NCBI GenBank assembly: GCA_945861755.1
Contig: CAMAVQ010000002.1
Location: 25,120 to 89,119 of the forward strand
Source of the DNA: Gemmatimonas phototrophica
Lineage (GTDB): Bacteria > Latescibacterota > UBA2968 > UBA8231
Length of the DNA stretch: 64,000 nt
Direction of reading: 5' to 3'
Below, one piece after another: positions 52,141 through 63,203 of the stretch. The notes beneath the pieces were generated by a model. That model was not told the origin of the DNA, did not search any database, and worked only from the letters and a program-made list of their open reading frames with translations. How positions within the stretch are numbered: the first letter of the stretch is position 1; every line of letters begins with the position of its first letter. A program made the position numbers and the translations under genes.

Positions 52141-52916
52141 CGCCGCTTGCCCGCCGGCTTGGCGGGGGGCCCTAGGGCCTTGAGTTTTTCCTTGGCCAGC
52201 TTGGCCTCGGTTGAATCCGGGTACTTCTCGATCACTTCGCGCAGCGCTTGGGTGGCTTTGACCTGGTCCTTCTGTTCGGCCAGGGCATAACCCAGTTTGA
52301 GCAGGGCGGCACGCACCTTCTCTCCCTCGGGGTAGTCTTTCAACAGGCGCTGGAACGCCTCGGCAGCCTTGGGGAAATCCTTCTGCGCATAATAACACTC
52401 GCCCAGCCAGTAACAGGCATTGTCGGCAAATTCGCTCTGGGGGAAATTGTCCAGAACTTGGGAGAACTCGCCGAGGGCCAGGGCGAAATTGCCGGCTTCC
52501 ATATCCTTGCGGGCCAGATTGTACAATTCCTGTGGATCGGCCAGCAGCGGCGGTGGGGATTTGTCAGTATCGGCCGGCGCGGCAGCGGAGGGGCGCCCCG
52601 CGGAGGGGCGCCCCTTGCTGCCGCTGGAAAGCCGCACGGCCTCCAAATCCTTGGCCAGGTCGGCCAAACGCCTGGCCACATTGTCGAGTCGGTCCTGCAC
52701 CTGTTGTACTTGCTTCTTGAGGTCGTCGGCGTCGGTGGATGATTCAATCCATCGTCTTTCACTCTCGACCTCGCGGGCGCGCAGGAGACTGTCCAGGGCA
52801 GTCACCTGCCTGGCCAGCCCCTGGTTATCCAGGTGCATTCTCTTGAGGGACACCTGCTGGGCGCAGCCAGCTGCACTCAGGCAGGCCAACCCCAACAACA
52901 AAGGGCTCAGGCGCAC
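52137..52916 (-). CDS. ybgF: Tol-Pal system protein YbgF/CpoB (coiled coil + TPR)
   Basis: Signal peptide, coiled coil, PQELYNLARKDMEAGNFALALGEFSQVLDNFPQSEFADNACYWLGECYYAQKDFPKAAEAFQRLLKDYPEGEK. Confidence 0.92.
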   Translation of the reverse strand: MRLSPLLLGLACLSAAGCAQQVSLKRMHLDNQGLARQVTALDSLLRAREVESERRWIESSTDADDLKKQVQQVQDRLDNVARRLADLAKDLEAVRLSSGSKGRPSAGRPSAAAPADTDKSPPPLLADPQELYNLARKDMEAGNFALALGEFSQVLDNFPQSEFADNACYWLGECYYAQKDFPKAAEAFQRLLKDYPEGEKVRAALLKLGYALAEQKDQVKATQALREVIEKYPDSTEAKLAKEKLKALGPPAKPAGKRR

Positions 52917-52925
52917 GTTCTAGAC

Positions 52926-53549
52926 CTAAGGAGCCGGGACGATCTCGACCCGCCGGTTCTTGGCCCAGGCCGCTTCGGTATGGCCGGCATCGGCGGGATG
53001 TTCCTTGCCGTAACTGACGGTTTTGATGCGGTCGGCGGCAACGCCGGCCTTGGTCAGGAAAGCCTTGGCGCTGTCGGCCCGCTTTTGGCCCAGGGCGAGG
53101 TTATACTCGGCGGTGCCGCGTTCGTCGCAATGGCCTTCGAGGGTCGCCTTGACATCCGCATTGGTCTTCAACTTGTCGGCATTCTGGGTCAGCATCGCCT
53201 TCTGGTCGTCGCGGATGCTGGCCTTGTCGTAGTCGAAGTACGTGGTCTCGTAACTGCGGGCAGCGCGGGCGGCGGCCTCGGTCTGCATCCTGGCCTCATC
53301 GGCAGCGGCGGTATCGCCCTTCATCTTGGCCTCCATGTCATCCTTGGCCTTGCGGGCCTTGGCTTCGGCTTCGGCCTTCATGCGCTCAGCTTCGGCCTTG
53401 GCCTTGGCTTCGGCATCCGCCTTGGCCTTGTCCATCTCGCTCTGCATGGCCTGCTGCATGGGCTTGCCACCGCAACCATAAGCCAGGAAACTGGCGGCGG
53501 CGATGCTGCCGATCAGGAGCAGCTTGGTGAAGCTGGTGGATTTACGCAT
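52926..53549 (-). CDS. pal: Peptidoglycan-associated lipoprotein
   Basis: Lipobox region FLAYGCGG; OmpA-like LEGHCDERGTAEYNLALGQKRADSAKAFL...GKEHPADAGHTEAAWAKNRRVEIV. Confidence 0.93.
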   Translation of the reverse strand: MRKSTSFTKLLLIGSIAAASFLAYGCGGKPMQQAMQSEMDKAKADAEAKAKAEAERMKAEAEAKARKAKDDMEAKMKGDTAAADEARMQTEAAARAARSYETTYFDYDKASIRDDQKAMLTQNADKLKTNADVKATLEGHCDERGTAEYNLALGQKRADSAKAFLTKAGVAADRIKTVSYGKEHPADAGHTEAAWAKNRRVEIVPAP

Positions 53550-53645
53550 AGTACATCCTTTCGTTGAGGGGAGAGAAAACACTGACACGTGGAAAAATGC
53601 TGCGCTCTCATATGCGACCTTACCTCCTTGGTCAAAGGCTTGAGC

Positions 53646-55058
53646 CTAACGGTTGCCGATTGACACGGGAGACCAATCTGGCAGGATATTCTCGCCCCCA
53701 TAGGTCAGGCGGCGCAGGTTGCTGCCGTCCCAGCCCATGGCGTAGATCTCGTAGTTGCCGGTGCGGTTGGAACTGAAGGCCAGTTGCAGCCCATCGGGCG
53801 ACCAGCAGGGGTTCTCGCTGCTGCCCCCGGAGGTCATACGTACCGGCGTGCCGCCTTCCACTTCGACCACGTAGATATCGAAAAGATCGAAACCACGGCG
53901 CAAAAAGGCAATACGCTTGCCATCAGGCGACCAGGCCGGCGCGCCCTCGTACGCATCCGGTTCCCAGGTCAGCCGGCGCACGTCGGAGCCGTCGGCGTTC
54001 ATCAGATACACCTGCGGGGACCCGGCGCGGTCCGAGGTGAAGGCGATCTGCCTGCCGTCGGGCGACCAAGCCGGTTCAGTATCGACCTCGGGGTGGTCGG
54101 TGATCCGCTGCAACTGCCACCCCGGCACCGTGACGGTGTAGAGATCTGTATTACCTTCCGTATGCATCGCGAACAGCACCCGCCGTCCGTCGGGCGACCA
54201 GGTGGGCGCGGCGTTCGAAGTCGAGGACGTGCGGATAGGGGTTTTCACCCCGGCTACCAGATCCGCGATAAAAAGTTCCCAGCGTCCGTTGCGCATCGAC
54301 GAATAAACCACCTGCCGGCCATCGGGGGACCAGTCGGGTGAGTAGTTGATACTCCGGTCATTGGTCACCGGCCGAGGGTCGTATCCGTCGTAGCCCATCA
54401 CGTAGATCTCTTTGTCGCCCCGCCGCTGGGAGACAAAGGCGATCTGGGTAAAAGCGATCCCCTCCTGACCGGTCAGGGCATAAACAATGTCGTTGCTCAG
54501 CCGGTGAGCCGCCTCCAGTGCCTGCCCCTGGTCGACGGGGTACCCCTTGGCGATGAGCACCCGCTGGTCGGGCAGGCGGTAGAGGGTGGCGAAGAGTTCG
54601 GTGCGCCCCTCCTTCTGCCGCATCGCGCCCCGCAGCAGGGCCCGCGCCCCGGCGGCCGACCACCGGTCCAGCACCGGCGCCCAGCCCGTGCTGTCCACCT
54701 GCAGCGAATCCCTGAGCACCTCGAAGCGGCCCCCGTTGCGCAGATCGTCCCCCAGAAAGGTGGAGACCATCTTGGCCCGCTGTTCGAGTTCCGGTTCTGT
54801 GCCCTCCCGGCTGAAATCCAGCACGGCCAGAGGGAGCAGACGGCCACTGCCCTTGATGCTCAGATGGACCACCGAGGGCATGCCCTGGGTATCGGGAGGC
54901 GCGGCGGCCGGCGCGGCCAGCTGGCCATGAACCCCAGCGGCAATCACCAAACAGAAAATCGCGACCCGGCTAGTTTTCCGTAAAATCCAAATACACCCCA
55001 AGCTGATCGCCCTTGAACCCTTCTGGCAAAGCTGGTAACTGCACACTGAAGACGGCAT
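53646..55058 (-). CDS. tolB: Tol-Pal system beta-propeller protein TolB (true start uncertain, likely near 54950-54995)
   Basis: WSPDG repeats (SPDWSPDGRQVVYSS, PAWSPDGRQIAFTSDRAG, PCWSPDGLQLAFSSNRTG); signal-peptide-like [16 protein letters not shown]. Confidence 0.9.
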   Translation of the reverse strand: MPSSVCSYQLCQKGSRAISLGCIWILRKTSRVAIFCLVIAAGVHGQLAAPAAAPPDTQGMPSVVHLSIKGSGRLLPLAVLDFSREGTEPELEQRAKMVSTFLGDDLRNGGRFEVLRDSLQVDSTGWAPVLDRWSAAGARALLRGAMRQKEGRTELFATLYRLPDQRVLIAKGYPVDQGQALEAAHRLSNDIVYALTGQEGIAFTQIAFVSQRRGDKEIYVMGYDGYDPRPVTNDRSINYSPDWSPDGRQVVYSSMRNGRWELFIADLVAGVKTPIRTSSTSNAAPTWSPDGRRVLFAMHTEGNTDLYTVTVPGWQLQRITDHPEVDTEPAWSPDGRQIAFTSDRAGSPQVYLMNADGSDVRRLTWEPDAYEGAPAWSPDGKRIAFLRRGFDLFDIYVVEVEGGTPVRMTSGGSSENPCWSPDGLQLAFSSNRTGNYEIYAMGWDGSNLRRLTYGGENILPDWSPVSIGNR

Positions 55059-55635
55059 TGAGCGCCGAGCGGTCGAAGGTGTTGTCCCCGGAGGACCCCC
55101 ACACCGATCCCCCCTCGTCGATGGTCCCGTCTTTTAGGACAGTAAAGAATATGGTCGTTTTCAATACCCCCGAATGGGGGCCCACCACCGGCTGGCGCCA
55201 CTCCTCCGTGATGCGAGCGACCATATCATTCAGGTAGTCGCTGTACTCAAAATCCACATCCGTGGCCAACCCCTCGGCGACCTGGTTCTTGCCGCTGTTC
55301 CCCTTGGGCACCTCGGCCTTGGGCTGCTGCTTGGCCGTTTTGGCGGGTTTCTTGGTGCCTTTGGGCGACATGGCCTCGGTGGAGGGGGCAGTGTCTACCT
55401 TTTGCCCGGTGCGCTGTTTGGTCTTGACCGTCTCGGTCTTGGGCACCGCCTGCGCGGGTTTGGACTGGCCCTTGGTCTTGTGGGGGCGCTGCTTTTCACT
55501 CGGCGCGTTCACCAGATCCACGGTGTGGATCTTGCTGGGCAGGGGCGGGGGCGGACCGGTGCGGCTGAACCCGATGGCAAAACTGGCCAGGGCCAGCAGG
55601 TGCCCGATGAGCGAAATAAGCACTGGCCGTTTCAT
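54970..55635 (-). CDS. TolA/TonB-family energy-transducing protein
   Basis: N-terminal TM, Lys/Pro/Thr-rich linker, C-terminal TonB/TolA-like domain [34 protein letters not shown]. Confidence 0.87.
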   Translation of the reverse strand: MKRPVLISLIGHLLALASFAIGFSRTGPPPPLPSKIHTVDLVNAPSEKQRPHKTKGQSKPAQAVPKTETVKTKQRTGQKVDTAPSTEAMSPKGTKKPAKTAKQQPKAEVPKGNSGKNQVAEGLATDVDFEYSDYLNDMVARITEEWRQPVVGPHSGVLKTTIFFTVLKDGTIDEGGSVWGSSGDNTFDRSALNAVFSVQLPALPEGFKGDQLGVYLDFTEN

Positions 55636-55642
55636 CCGCGTT

Positions 55643-56065
55643 TCATCGGCCCTTGGTTTTTTCCTGGACGCCCTCCACTACCAGCCCCACTTTCTCGACG
55701 CCGGCATCCTTGATCCGGCTAAAAACCGCTACGGTCCGACCCCAAGGTACCATTTCATCGCACTCGATAAATACGGCCCGCTCACCCAGGCGCGTCCGGA
55801 CCGCGGCAAAACGCGCGTCGAAGTCCTTGAGACTCACCTTTTCTTTGTCGATGAAGATGTCATCGCCCTTGAGGATCACCCTCACCCCTTCCGCCCCCTC
55901 GGCCTGGCCTACAGTCGATTTGGGGAGGTTCACCTCTATCTGCTGGAGCAGGGCCGGGGCGGTGATCATGAAAATGATCAGCAGCACCAGCATCACGTCT
56001 ACCAAGGGCGTGACGTTGATATCCGACATGGCCCGCCGGCCCCCGCGTCCCCCGCCGAAGCTCAT
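55643..56065 (-). CDS. tolR: TolR/ExbD family protein
   Basis: [37 protein letters not shown]. Confidence 0.95.
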   Translation of the reverse strand: MSFGGGRGGRRAMSDINVTPLVDVMLVLLIIFMITAPALLQQIEVNLPKSTVGQAEGAEGVRVILKGDDIFIDKEKVSLKDFDARFAAVRTRLGERAVFIECDEMVPWGRTVAVFSRIKDAGVEKVGLVVEGVQEKTKGR

Positions 56066-56709
56066 GCCCGGCTGCCGCTCTGGAGCATGCCCATCATCTC
56101 CCCAGCGAAACGCTCCAACTCGCGCCGGGTGACCTCGACGCGACCGAGGAAATAGTTGTAAGCGATCACCGCCGGGATGGCTGCCACCAGGCCGGCGGCG
56201 GTGGCGATCAGCGCCTCGGCAATACCGGGGGCAACCACCGCTAGGTTGGCCGAGCGCTGCAGGCCGATGCTGCGGAAGGAATCCATGATGCCCCACACGG
56301 TGCCGAAGAGCCCCACAAAGGGACTCACATTGCCCACGGTCGCCAGGAAGGAGAGATTCTTTTCGAACTGGCCCAGCAGATCACCGGCCACCCCTCCCAC
56401 CGCCTTCCACAGATCCTCGCGACTGCCGCTCCAGCCCCGGCCCCGGTACACCAGATCATAACTGGCGAAAAACAGCCCACACACCGGCGCGCCCTTCATG
56501 GTCTTGGCCTGCCGGTAGAGTTCGGCGGCGTCGGCCCCGGAGTGGAACAGCTTCATGAAGGCCGCCGATTCCTCCCGGGTGCGCTTGAAGTCGAAGTACT
56601 TCTGTCCCATGATTGCCCACGAGATCACCGAAAAGAGCAAGAGCACCAACATCACCCCTTTGCCAACGGGCCCGGATTCGGCAATCAGGGTTAAGACACT
56701 GTCTGACAA
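56062..56709 (-). CDS. tolQ: TolQ/ExbB/MotA-family proton channel protein
   Basis: [65 protein letters not shown]. Confidence 0.95.
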   Translation of the reverse strand: MSDSVLTLIAESGPVGKGVMLVLLLFSVISWAIMGQKYFDFKRTREESAAFMKLFHSGADAAELYRQAKTMKGAPVCGLFFASYDLVYRGRGWSGSREDLWKAVGGVAGDLLGQFEKNLSFLATVGNVSPFVGLFGTVWGIMDSFRSIGLQRSANLAVVAPGIAEALIATAAGLVAAIPAVIAYNYFLGRVEVTRRELERFAGEMMGMLQSGSRA

Positions 56710-56880
56710 ATAGACGCCTCCCCACCTGTGGTTCCGTAGAACACTAGAATATTAAAAAATAAGGCGATGCCCTGCTTTTTACAAGCCTTGGACTCGGCGC
56801 TTGCCCCCAGGCGCTGCTTGCACTAATTATATTCCCCAACACATCCCGGATATCCGCCCCTTTCCGCCCGGAGGACTCCC

Positions 56881-58725
56881 ATGCCCGCCCCCCGTTGCCA
56901 TCGCATCCCCCAGACCACGTACACCTTTGGCGGCCACCTGGCCGGCTATCTGCAGGGCGTCACCGACCAGTGGCTCCGGCCGGCACCCCACGCCAACCCG
57001 GCCATGCTCGAAATCTTCCGCGACCGCGACCGCCTGCCCCAGCGCAACCTGGTGCCCTGGGCCGGCGAGTTTGCCGGCAAGTACCTGACCAGCGCCGTCC
57101 AGATCCTGCGCCTCACCGGCGATCTGGCCCTGCGGCAAGCCACCGCCGCCTTTGTGAAGCGCCTGGTCCAGCTGCAGGCCGAGGACGGGTACCTGGGACC
57201 CTGGCCCCTGGCCAGCCGGCTCACCGGGGCAGCACCCAACGTCATGGGCCAGGAGGGCCTCACCTGGGATGCCTGGGGCCACTACCATGCCATGCTGGGC
57301 CTGTTGCTGTGGCACGAGGAGAGCGGCGACCGCAAGGCCCTGGCCGGCGCTCGGCGCATGGGCGACCTGATCTGCGACAAGTTCCTCGGGGCCAAGACCC
57401 CGCGCCTGGTAGATACCGGCAGCACCGAGATGAACCTGGCGGTTATCCACTCCCTCTGCCTGCTCTATCGCCAGACCCACACTCAGCAGCACCTAGACAT
57501 GGCCCTGCAAATCGCCGACGAGTTTGCCGCCCTCGGGCCCGATGGCAGCTACCTGGCCGGCGACTACCTGCACAGCGCCCTGGCCGGCCGCGAATTCCAT
57601 CAGACCCCCAAACCGCGCTGGGAGAGCCTGCATCCGATCCTGGGCCTGGCCGAGCTGTACTGGCTCACCGGCCGGGAGGATTGCCGTCAGGCCTTTGAGC
57701 ATCACTGGTGGAGCATCGCCAAACTAGACCGGCACAACAACGGCGGCTTCTCCTCGGGCGAGCAGGCCCAGGGCAATCCCTACCACCCCGGCGCCATCGA
57801 GACTTGCTGTACCATCGCCTGGGCCGCGATGAGCGCCGAGATGCTGCGCCTCACCGGCAGTTCGGTGGTGGCCGACGAACTAGAGTTGTCCACCCTCAAC
57901 TCCATCGTCGGCCTGCACTCCCACACCGGCCGCTGGGTCACCTACAACACCCCCATGGACGGGGTGCGCAAAGCCAGCGCGCACGACATCGTCTTTCAGG
58001 CCCGCGAGGGCAGCCCCGAACTCAACTGCTGCAGCGTCAACGGCCCGCGCGGTCTGGGCCTGATCGGCGAGTGGGCCCTGATGCAGGGGGAAGAGGGCCT
58101 CTTTCTCAACTGGTACGGGCCTTCGACCCTGGAGGCCAAATTGCCCTGGGGTAAGGTGAGTCTCACCCAGGAGACCGAGTACCCGCGCACCGGGCAGATC
58201 ACCCTGCGTATCACCCCTGCCAAAGCCGCCCAATTCGCCCTGCACCTGCGCATCCCCTACTGGTCCGCCAAAACGCGAATCCGCCTCAACGGCGAGGCGC
58301 TGCGCGGAGTGCAGCCGGGGGCCTACCTGAAACTGGACCGCAAATGGAAGCGGGGGGATCGGGTGGACTTGGACCTGGATATGTCGCTGCACTACTGGGC
58401 CGGGGAGCAGGAATGCGCCGGCCACACCTCGGTGTACCGCGGGCCGATCCTGCTCACCTATGACCGCCGGCTCAACGAGATGGATCCCGACGACCTGCCC
58501 GAACTGGACGCCCGCGGCCTTAAGGGCCGGCTGCTGGCCGGCACGCCAGAGCTGCCGACCATGGTGCTGGCCGAGTACCCCACCGCCGATGGCCGCAAGC
58601 TGCGCCTGTGCGATTTTGCCAGCGCCGGCGAGGGTGGCTCGCCCTACATCTCGTGGCTGAAAGTGCGCAACGCCCCCTCCACACCCTACTCGCCGGCCAA
58701 TCCGCTGCGCAGCGGCCGGGTATAG
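56881..58725 (+). CDS. GH127-like glycoside hydrolase (DUF1680/beta-L-arabinofuranosidase family)
   Basis: [68 protein letters not shown]. Confidence 0.8.
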   Translation: MPAPRCHRIPQTTYTFGGHLAGYLQGVTDQWLRPAPHANPAMLEIFRDRDRLPQRNLVPWAGEFAGKYLTSAVQILRLTGDLALRQATAAFVKRLVQLQAEDGYLGPWPLASRLTGAAPNVMGQEGLTWDAWGHYHAMLGLLLWHEESGDRKALAGARRMGDLICDKFLGAKTPRLVDTGSTEMNLAVIHSLCLLYRQTHTQQHLDMALQIADEFAALGPDGSYLAGDYLHSALAGREFHQTPKPRWESLHPILGLAELYWLTGREDCRQAFEHHWWSIAKLDRHNNGGFSSGEQAQGNPYHPGAIETCCTIAWAAMSAEMLRLTGSSVVADELELSTLNSIVGLHSHTGRWVTYNTPMDGVRKASAHDIVFQAREGSPELNCCSVNGPRGLGLIGEWALMQGEEGLFLNWYGPSTLEAKLPWGKVSLTQETEYPRTGQITLRITPAKAAQFALHLRIPYWSAKTRIRLNGEALRGVQPGAYLKLDRKWKRGDRVDLDLDMSLHYWAGEQECAGHTSVYRGPILLTYDRRLNEMDPDDLPELDARGLKGRLLAGTPELPTMVLAEYPTADGRKLRLCDFASAGEGGSPYISWLKVRNAPSTPYSPANPLRSGRV

Positions 58726-58735
58726 GCTGAGCACG

Positions 58736-61700
58736 ATGCACCTGTTGGCCCTGCTGCTCTTCCTGTGCAGCCCGGCCCTGGCCCAGAACCAGGTGCTGGA
58801 GCTGGACGGCAAGGGGTCGTACGTGCAGCTGCCGGCTCACATCTTCGACGGCCTGGAAGCGGGCACGGTGGAGGCTTGGGTGCGCTGGGACGACTGGGCC
58901 TATTTCGCGCAGTGGTTCGGCTTTGGCGCCGACGACCAGTGGTGCTCCATGTACATCAACCACCGCGAAGCCAGCCCCCTCCTCCAGTTTGCCCTCTACA
59001 CCGGCCACGACGAACTGCATTTGGCGTCGGTAGGGGTGGACCTGCCCTTGGGTCAGTGGTGCCACATGGCGGCGGTGTCGGGGCCGGGGGGCATGCGGTT
59101 CTACCTGAACGGGGTGGAGGTGGATCACAACAGCTACGAGGGCAGTTTCGCCGCCATGGGGGCAGGAGAGCACAACTACCTGGGCAGATCCAACTGGCGG
59201 GACAATGCCTATTTCCACGGGGCGCTGGACGAGGTGCGGGTGTGGGGAGTGGCGCGCAGCGGCGAGCAGATCCGGGCCGGCATGGGGCAGGGGTTGCGCG
59301 GGGACGAGGCGGGATTGGCGGGGCTGGTAGGGCTGTGGAATTTCGACGGGGGGGATGCCAGGGACGGCTCGGCGCAGAGGCACCACGGGCAATTGGTGGG
59401 TGGGGCGCGCTGTGTGGCGGCGCCCTTTCCGGGGCTGGCGGCAGCGCGGCAGCCGGCAGTGGTGGCAGGGGTGGTGCGGGACGAGACCGGGGTGCCGCTG
59501 AGCGAGGTGCATATGCCTCTGCGGCAGGGGGATCGGGTGGTGGGGACCGGCCAGACCAGGCGGGACGGCCACTACGCGCTGGCGGGGCTGGGCTCGGGGT
59601 CCTACACCCTGGTGGCGGAACTGGGCGAGGCGCACCTGCAGTGGGGCTCCTCCCGGCCGGCGCGGCTGGAGGGGCAGCCGCTGCCGCCCCAGCAGGTGCA
59701 GTTGCAGGAGGGCGCGGTGCTCTACCGGGACCTGGACGCGCCCGGCAGCCAGGTGGCGCAGTGGTCCGGGGAGGGGGATACCCGGGACGAGGTGGGGCGC
59801 CACGACGGGATACTGGTCGGCGGGGCGGGTTTCGCTCCAGGCTTAGTGGGGCAGGCCTTTGCCCTGGACGGGAAGGATGACTGGGTCCGCATCCCGCACG
59901 ACCCCGAGCTGGACCTGCCGGGCAGCTTCACCCTGGTGGCCTGGGTTTTCCCGGAGGTGGACAACCGCGTGCAGTCCCTGATCGACAAATGGCCCGACGA
60001 TAGGGAAGAAACCCTCCACCGGCGCACCTATGGGCTGGTCATCGCGCCGGGGCTGGGGTTCGGTTTGGGCATCACGGACGAGGCCCATCAGCCTGAGGCT
60101 CCGTTCCACGACTTTCGGACGCCGCCCAACTTGGTGACCCTCAACACCTGGAACCACGTGGCCGCGGTGTACGACCAGGCCACCGGCACCCGACTGATCT
60201 ATGTCAACGGGACCGAGGCGGCCCGGCGCCAGGACCCGCCCATCACCCTGTCCACCAACACCCTGGATCTGGTGCTGGGAGGAGCGCAGCGCACCCGGGA
60301 CCTGCCCTTCAAGGGACTGCTCGACGAAGTGACCCTCTACCACCGGGCCCTGCCTGAGGCGGCCATCCAGCGGCTGTACCGCCGCCAGGCCGAGGCACAC
60401 TGGGCCGGGGAGGGCAACGCCGCGGATCTGCGGGGCGGCAACCAGGGCACTCTGGTCAAAAGGGTGGGCTTTGCGCCGGGGGTGGTGGGGCAGGCCTTTG
60501 CCTTCGACGGCCAAGGCAGCTACGTGGAGTTGAATCCGCAAATCGGCAACTACGGCATGGCGGATTTCTCGCTGGGGTTGTGGCTGTGGCGGGAGCGGGA
60601 GGGGGTCGCCGAACCGATTCTCGACCGCACCTACACGATGGGATACCTGGGCGAAGCGACGCCGGCGTTCAGCTATCAGGCCAGCAGCGAAATCGATGGC
60701 CACACCTCGCTGTATCTCGACGAGGCAGGCCGGCTGCAGGGGATCTTCAGCAGCGGCCAGGACCTGCACCAGCTCTCCAGCAGCGGGCCCCTGTCCCTGC
60801 GGACCTGGCACCACTTGGTGCTGGTGCGGCAGGGACGGGAGATGGGGCTCTATGTGGACGGCCAGCCCGAGGCAACCGACACCGCGGCGCGGGTGGTGGA
60901 CCTGGCGCTGCCCATGCCCCTGATCCTGGGCGGGGCGCCGGCGCAGGACCGCTACTTTCAGGGGCTGATCGACGAGGTGGCCTTCCACAACCACGCCCTC
61001 GCCCCCGGGGAGATCGCCCGGACCTACCAGACCCAGCTGTGGGCCTGGCGGTGGCGGCAGGGGCGGGACTGGCTGCAGCGGGGGGGGATCGGGCTGGCAG
61101 TGGTGGTGGCGCTCTTTTCCAGTGTGCGGTACTACAGCCAGCGCCGGGCGCGGCAGCAGCAGGCGGCGCAACTGCTCCGGGAGCAGCAGGCCCGCGAGGT
61201 GGCCGAGGCGGCCAACCAAGCCAAGAGCGCTTTTCTGGCCAATATGTCGCATGAGATCCGCACCCCCATGAACGCCATCCTCGGCTACGCCCAGCTCCTG
61301 CGCGAGCGCGAGGCGCTGAGTCCGGAGCAGCAGGACCGGGCGGTGGAGGCCATCTACAGCAGCGGCGATCATTTGCTCAAGCTGATCAACGACGTCCTCG
61401 ATCTCTCCAAGATCGAGGCCGGGCGGATGGAGCTGCAGCCGGTGGATTTCGACCTGGAGCAACTGGTGGACAGCCTGGGGGCGATGTTCGCGCTGCGCTG
61501 CCGGCAGCAAGGGCTGGCCTGGCGGGTGGCACGGACGGGGGAGGGCTGGCAGGTGCGCGGGGACGAGAACAAGCTGCGGCAGGTACTGATCAACCTGCTG
61601 GGCAACGCGGTGAAGTTCACCGAAAGCGGCGCGGTGGTGCTGGAGGTGCGGCAGAGGCAGGACCAGTATCATTTTGCGGTCCGTGACACGGGCCCGGGGA

Positions 61701-62572
61701 TCGCCGCCGAGCACCAGGAGCTGATCTTTGCGCCCTTCCAGCAGGGGCCCTCCCAGGCCAACATGGGCGGCACCGGGTTGGGATTGTCGATCGCGCGGCG
61801 CAACGTGGAGCTGATGGGCGGGCAGCTGCGGGTGGAATCAGCCCCAGGAGAGGGAGCGCGTTTCTCCTTCTCCCTGCCCCTGTCCCCGGCCCAGGGCCCG
61901 GTGGGCCAGGCCGTGGCGCGCCAGGGCCTGGCCGTGCGGCTGAGGGCCGGGTTCGCGGCGCAGGTGCTGATCGTGGACGATGTAGCCCTCAACCGCCAGA
62001 TCCTGGCGCAGGCTCTGGAGCGCGTCGGCGCGGGGGTGCGCCAGGCCCACAGCGGCGAGGAGGCCATCACCGCGGTGCGGGGGGAGCGGCCGGACCTGGT
62101 GTTTATGGATATTCGTATGGCAGGCATGGACGGGGTGGAGGCGCTGCGGCGGCTGCGGGCTGAGCACGGGGCTCTGCCGGTGGTGGCGATCTCGGCCTCG
62201 GTGCTGCAGCACCAGCAGCAGGATTATCTGCAGGCCGGCTTCGACGCCTTTATCGAAAAGCCTTTCCGCCTGGAGCAGATCTACGCCTGCCTGGGGCAGG
62301 TGCTGGGGGTGGAGTTCGAGTACGCCCGGTCCCAAGTGGCCGCGGAGCCGGAGGCGGCCTATTTCGACGGGCTGCTGCTGCCGGCTTCCCTGCGGCAACA
62401 GCTGCGCCAGGCGGCGAAGATGCACAACGTGACCCAGGTGAAGCTGGGCCTGGAGCGGATGCGCCAGGTGGGGACGCGGGAGGCGGCCCTGGCCGCCCAC
62501 CTGGGCGACCTAGTGGAGCGCTTCGACCTGGCCGGAGTGATCGACCTGCTGGAGAAAACCGAAGATGGATGA
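58736..62572 (+). CDS. Hybrid sensor histidine kinase with multiple LamG-type extracellular domains
   Basis: Signal peptide; three LamG/ConA-like blocks ([62 protein letters not shown]); one carboxypeptidase-regulatory-like repeat; [21 protein letters not shown]; HATPase; receiver [12 protein letters not shown]. Confidence 0.92.
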   Translation: MHLLALLLFLCSPALAQNQVLELDGKGSYVQLPAHIFDGLEAGTVEAWVRWDDWAYFAQWFGFGADDQWCSMYINHREASPLLQFALYTGHDELHLASVGVDLPLGQWCHMAAVSGPGGMRFYLNGVEVDHNSYEGSFAAMGAGEHNYLGRSNWRDNAYFHGALDEVRVWGVARSGEQIRAGMGQGLRGDEAGLAGLVGLWNFDGGDARDGSAQRHHGQLVGGARCVAAPFPGLAAARQPAVVAGVVRDETGVPLSEVHMPLRQGDRVVGTGQTRRDGHYALAGLGSGSYTLVAELGEAHLQWGSSRPARLEGQPLPPQQVQLQEGAVLYRDLDAPGSQVAQWSGEGDTRDEVGRHDGILVGGAGFAPGLVGQAFALDGKDDWVRIPHDPELDLPGSFTLVAWVFPEVDNRVQSLIDKWPDDREETLHRRTYGLVIAPGLGFGLGITDEAHQPEAPFHDFRTPPNLVTLNTWNHVAAVYDQATGTRLIYVNGTEAARRQDPPITLSTNTLDLVLGGAQRTRDLPFKGLLDEVTLYHRALPEAAIQRLYRRQAEAHWAGEGNAADLRGGNQGTLVKRVGFAPGVVGQAFAFDGQGSYVELNPQIGNYGMADFSLGLWLWREREGVAEPILDRTYTMGYLGEATPAFSYQASSEIDGHTSLYLDEAGRLQGIFSSGQDLHQLSSSGPLSLRTWHHLVLVRQGREMGLYVDGQPEATDTAARVVDLALPMPLILGGAPAQDRYFQGLIDEVAFHNHALAPGEIARTYQTQLWAWRWRQGRDWLQRGGIGLAVVVALFSSVRYYSQRRARQQQAAQLLREQQAREVAEAANQAKSAFLANMSHEIRTPMNAILGYAQLLREREALSPEQQDRAVEAIYSSGDHLLKLINDVLDLSKIEAGRMELQPVDFDLEQLVDSLGAMFALRCRQQGLAWRVARTGEGWQVRGDENKLRQVLINLLGNAVKFTESGAVVLEVRQRQDQYHFAVRDTGPGIAAEHQELIFAPFQQGPSQANMGGTGLGLSIARRNVELMGGQLRVESAPGEGARFSFSLPLSPAQGPVGQAVARQGLAVRLRAGFAAQVLIVDDVALNRQILAQALERVGAGVRQAHSGEEAITAVRGERPDLVFMDIRMAGMDGVEALRRLRAEHGALPVVAISASVLQHQQQDYLQAGFDAFIEKPFRLEQIYACLGQVLGVEFEYARSQVAAEPEAAYFDGLLLPASLRQQLRQAAKMHNVTQVKLGLERMRQVGTREAALAAHLGDLVERFDLAGVIDLLEKTEDG

Positions 62573-63203
62573 AATGTCCGTGGACCTGAGCGGCTCGCGG
62601 GTGCTGGTGGTGGACGACATCCCGGCCAACCTGAAGCTGATGTGCCAGTCCTTGGAGCTGGCCGGGTATCAGGTGATGGTGGCCACCTCGGGGCCGCAGG
62701 CGCTGGAGCTGGCCGGTCAGTTCGTCCCCGACCTGATCCTCCTGGACGTGGCCATGCCGGGGCTGGACGGCTTCTCGGTGTGCCGGCGGCTCAAGCAGCA
62801 CGAGGCGACCCGCGCCATCCCGGTGCTCTTTCTCACCGCCCGGGACGAGACCGCCGACCTCTTGGAGGGTTTCCGCGCCGGGGGGGTGGACTACGTGACC
62901 AAGCCCTTCCACAAGGAGGAGGTGCTGGCCCGGGTCCAGACCCACCTGGAGAAAGCGGCGCTGGCGCGCATCCTGGCAGAGAAAAACGCCGCCCTGGAGG
63001 CACGCACCCGCCAACTGGAGGAAGAGATCGCCCAGCGGCAGCGCCTGACCAGCGAGCGGGACGTCCTGGCCGACCGGCTGGAGGATCTGTCGCAGCAACA
63101 GATCGCCCAGCGGGGGGCAGCCTGGTGGGCCGGAGCAAGGCCGTGGTGGTGCTGCAAGAGGAGATCGCGCTCTTGCAGCAGTCGCACACCACCGCGGTGC
63201 TGA
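62565..63203 (+). CDS. Response-regulator receiver portion of a sigma-54 activator (frameshifted at 3' end)
   Basis: [22 protein letters not shown]...[21 protein letters not shown]...[13 protein letters not shown] then out-of-frame residues after IAQRG. Confidence 0.85.
   Translation: MDEMSVDLSGSRVLVVDDIPANLKLMCQSLELAGYQVMVATSGPQALELAGQFVPDLILLDVAMPGLDGFSVCRRLKQHEATRAIPVLFLTARDETADLLEGFRAGGVDYVTKPFHKEEVLARVQTHLEKAALARILAEKNAALEARTRQLEEEIAQRQRLTSERDVLADRLEDLSQQQIAQRGAAWWAGARPWWCCKRRSRSCSSRTPPRC

Noticed and set aside
56788-56805. Possible sigma-54 (-24/-12) promoter upstream of GH127: TTGGACTCGGCGCTTGCC
   Set aside because: GG to GC spacing is 11 rather than the required 10 nt, so it does not fit the strict consensus.
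59843-61714. 623-aa minus-strand ORF opposite the LamG kinase
   Set aside because: Antisense shadow ORF of a high-GC gene with well-supported LamG and kinase motifs.
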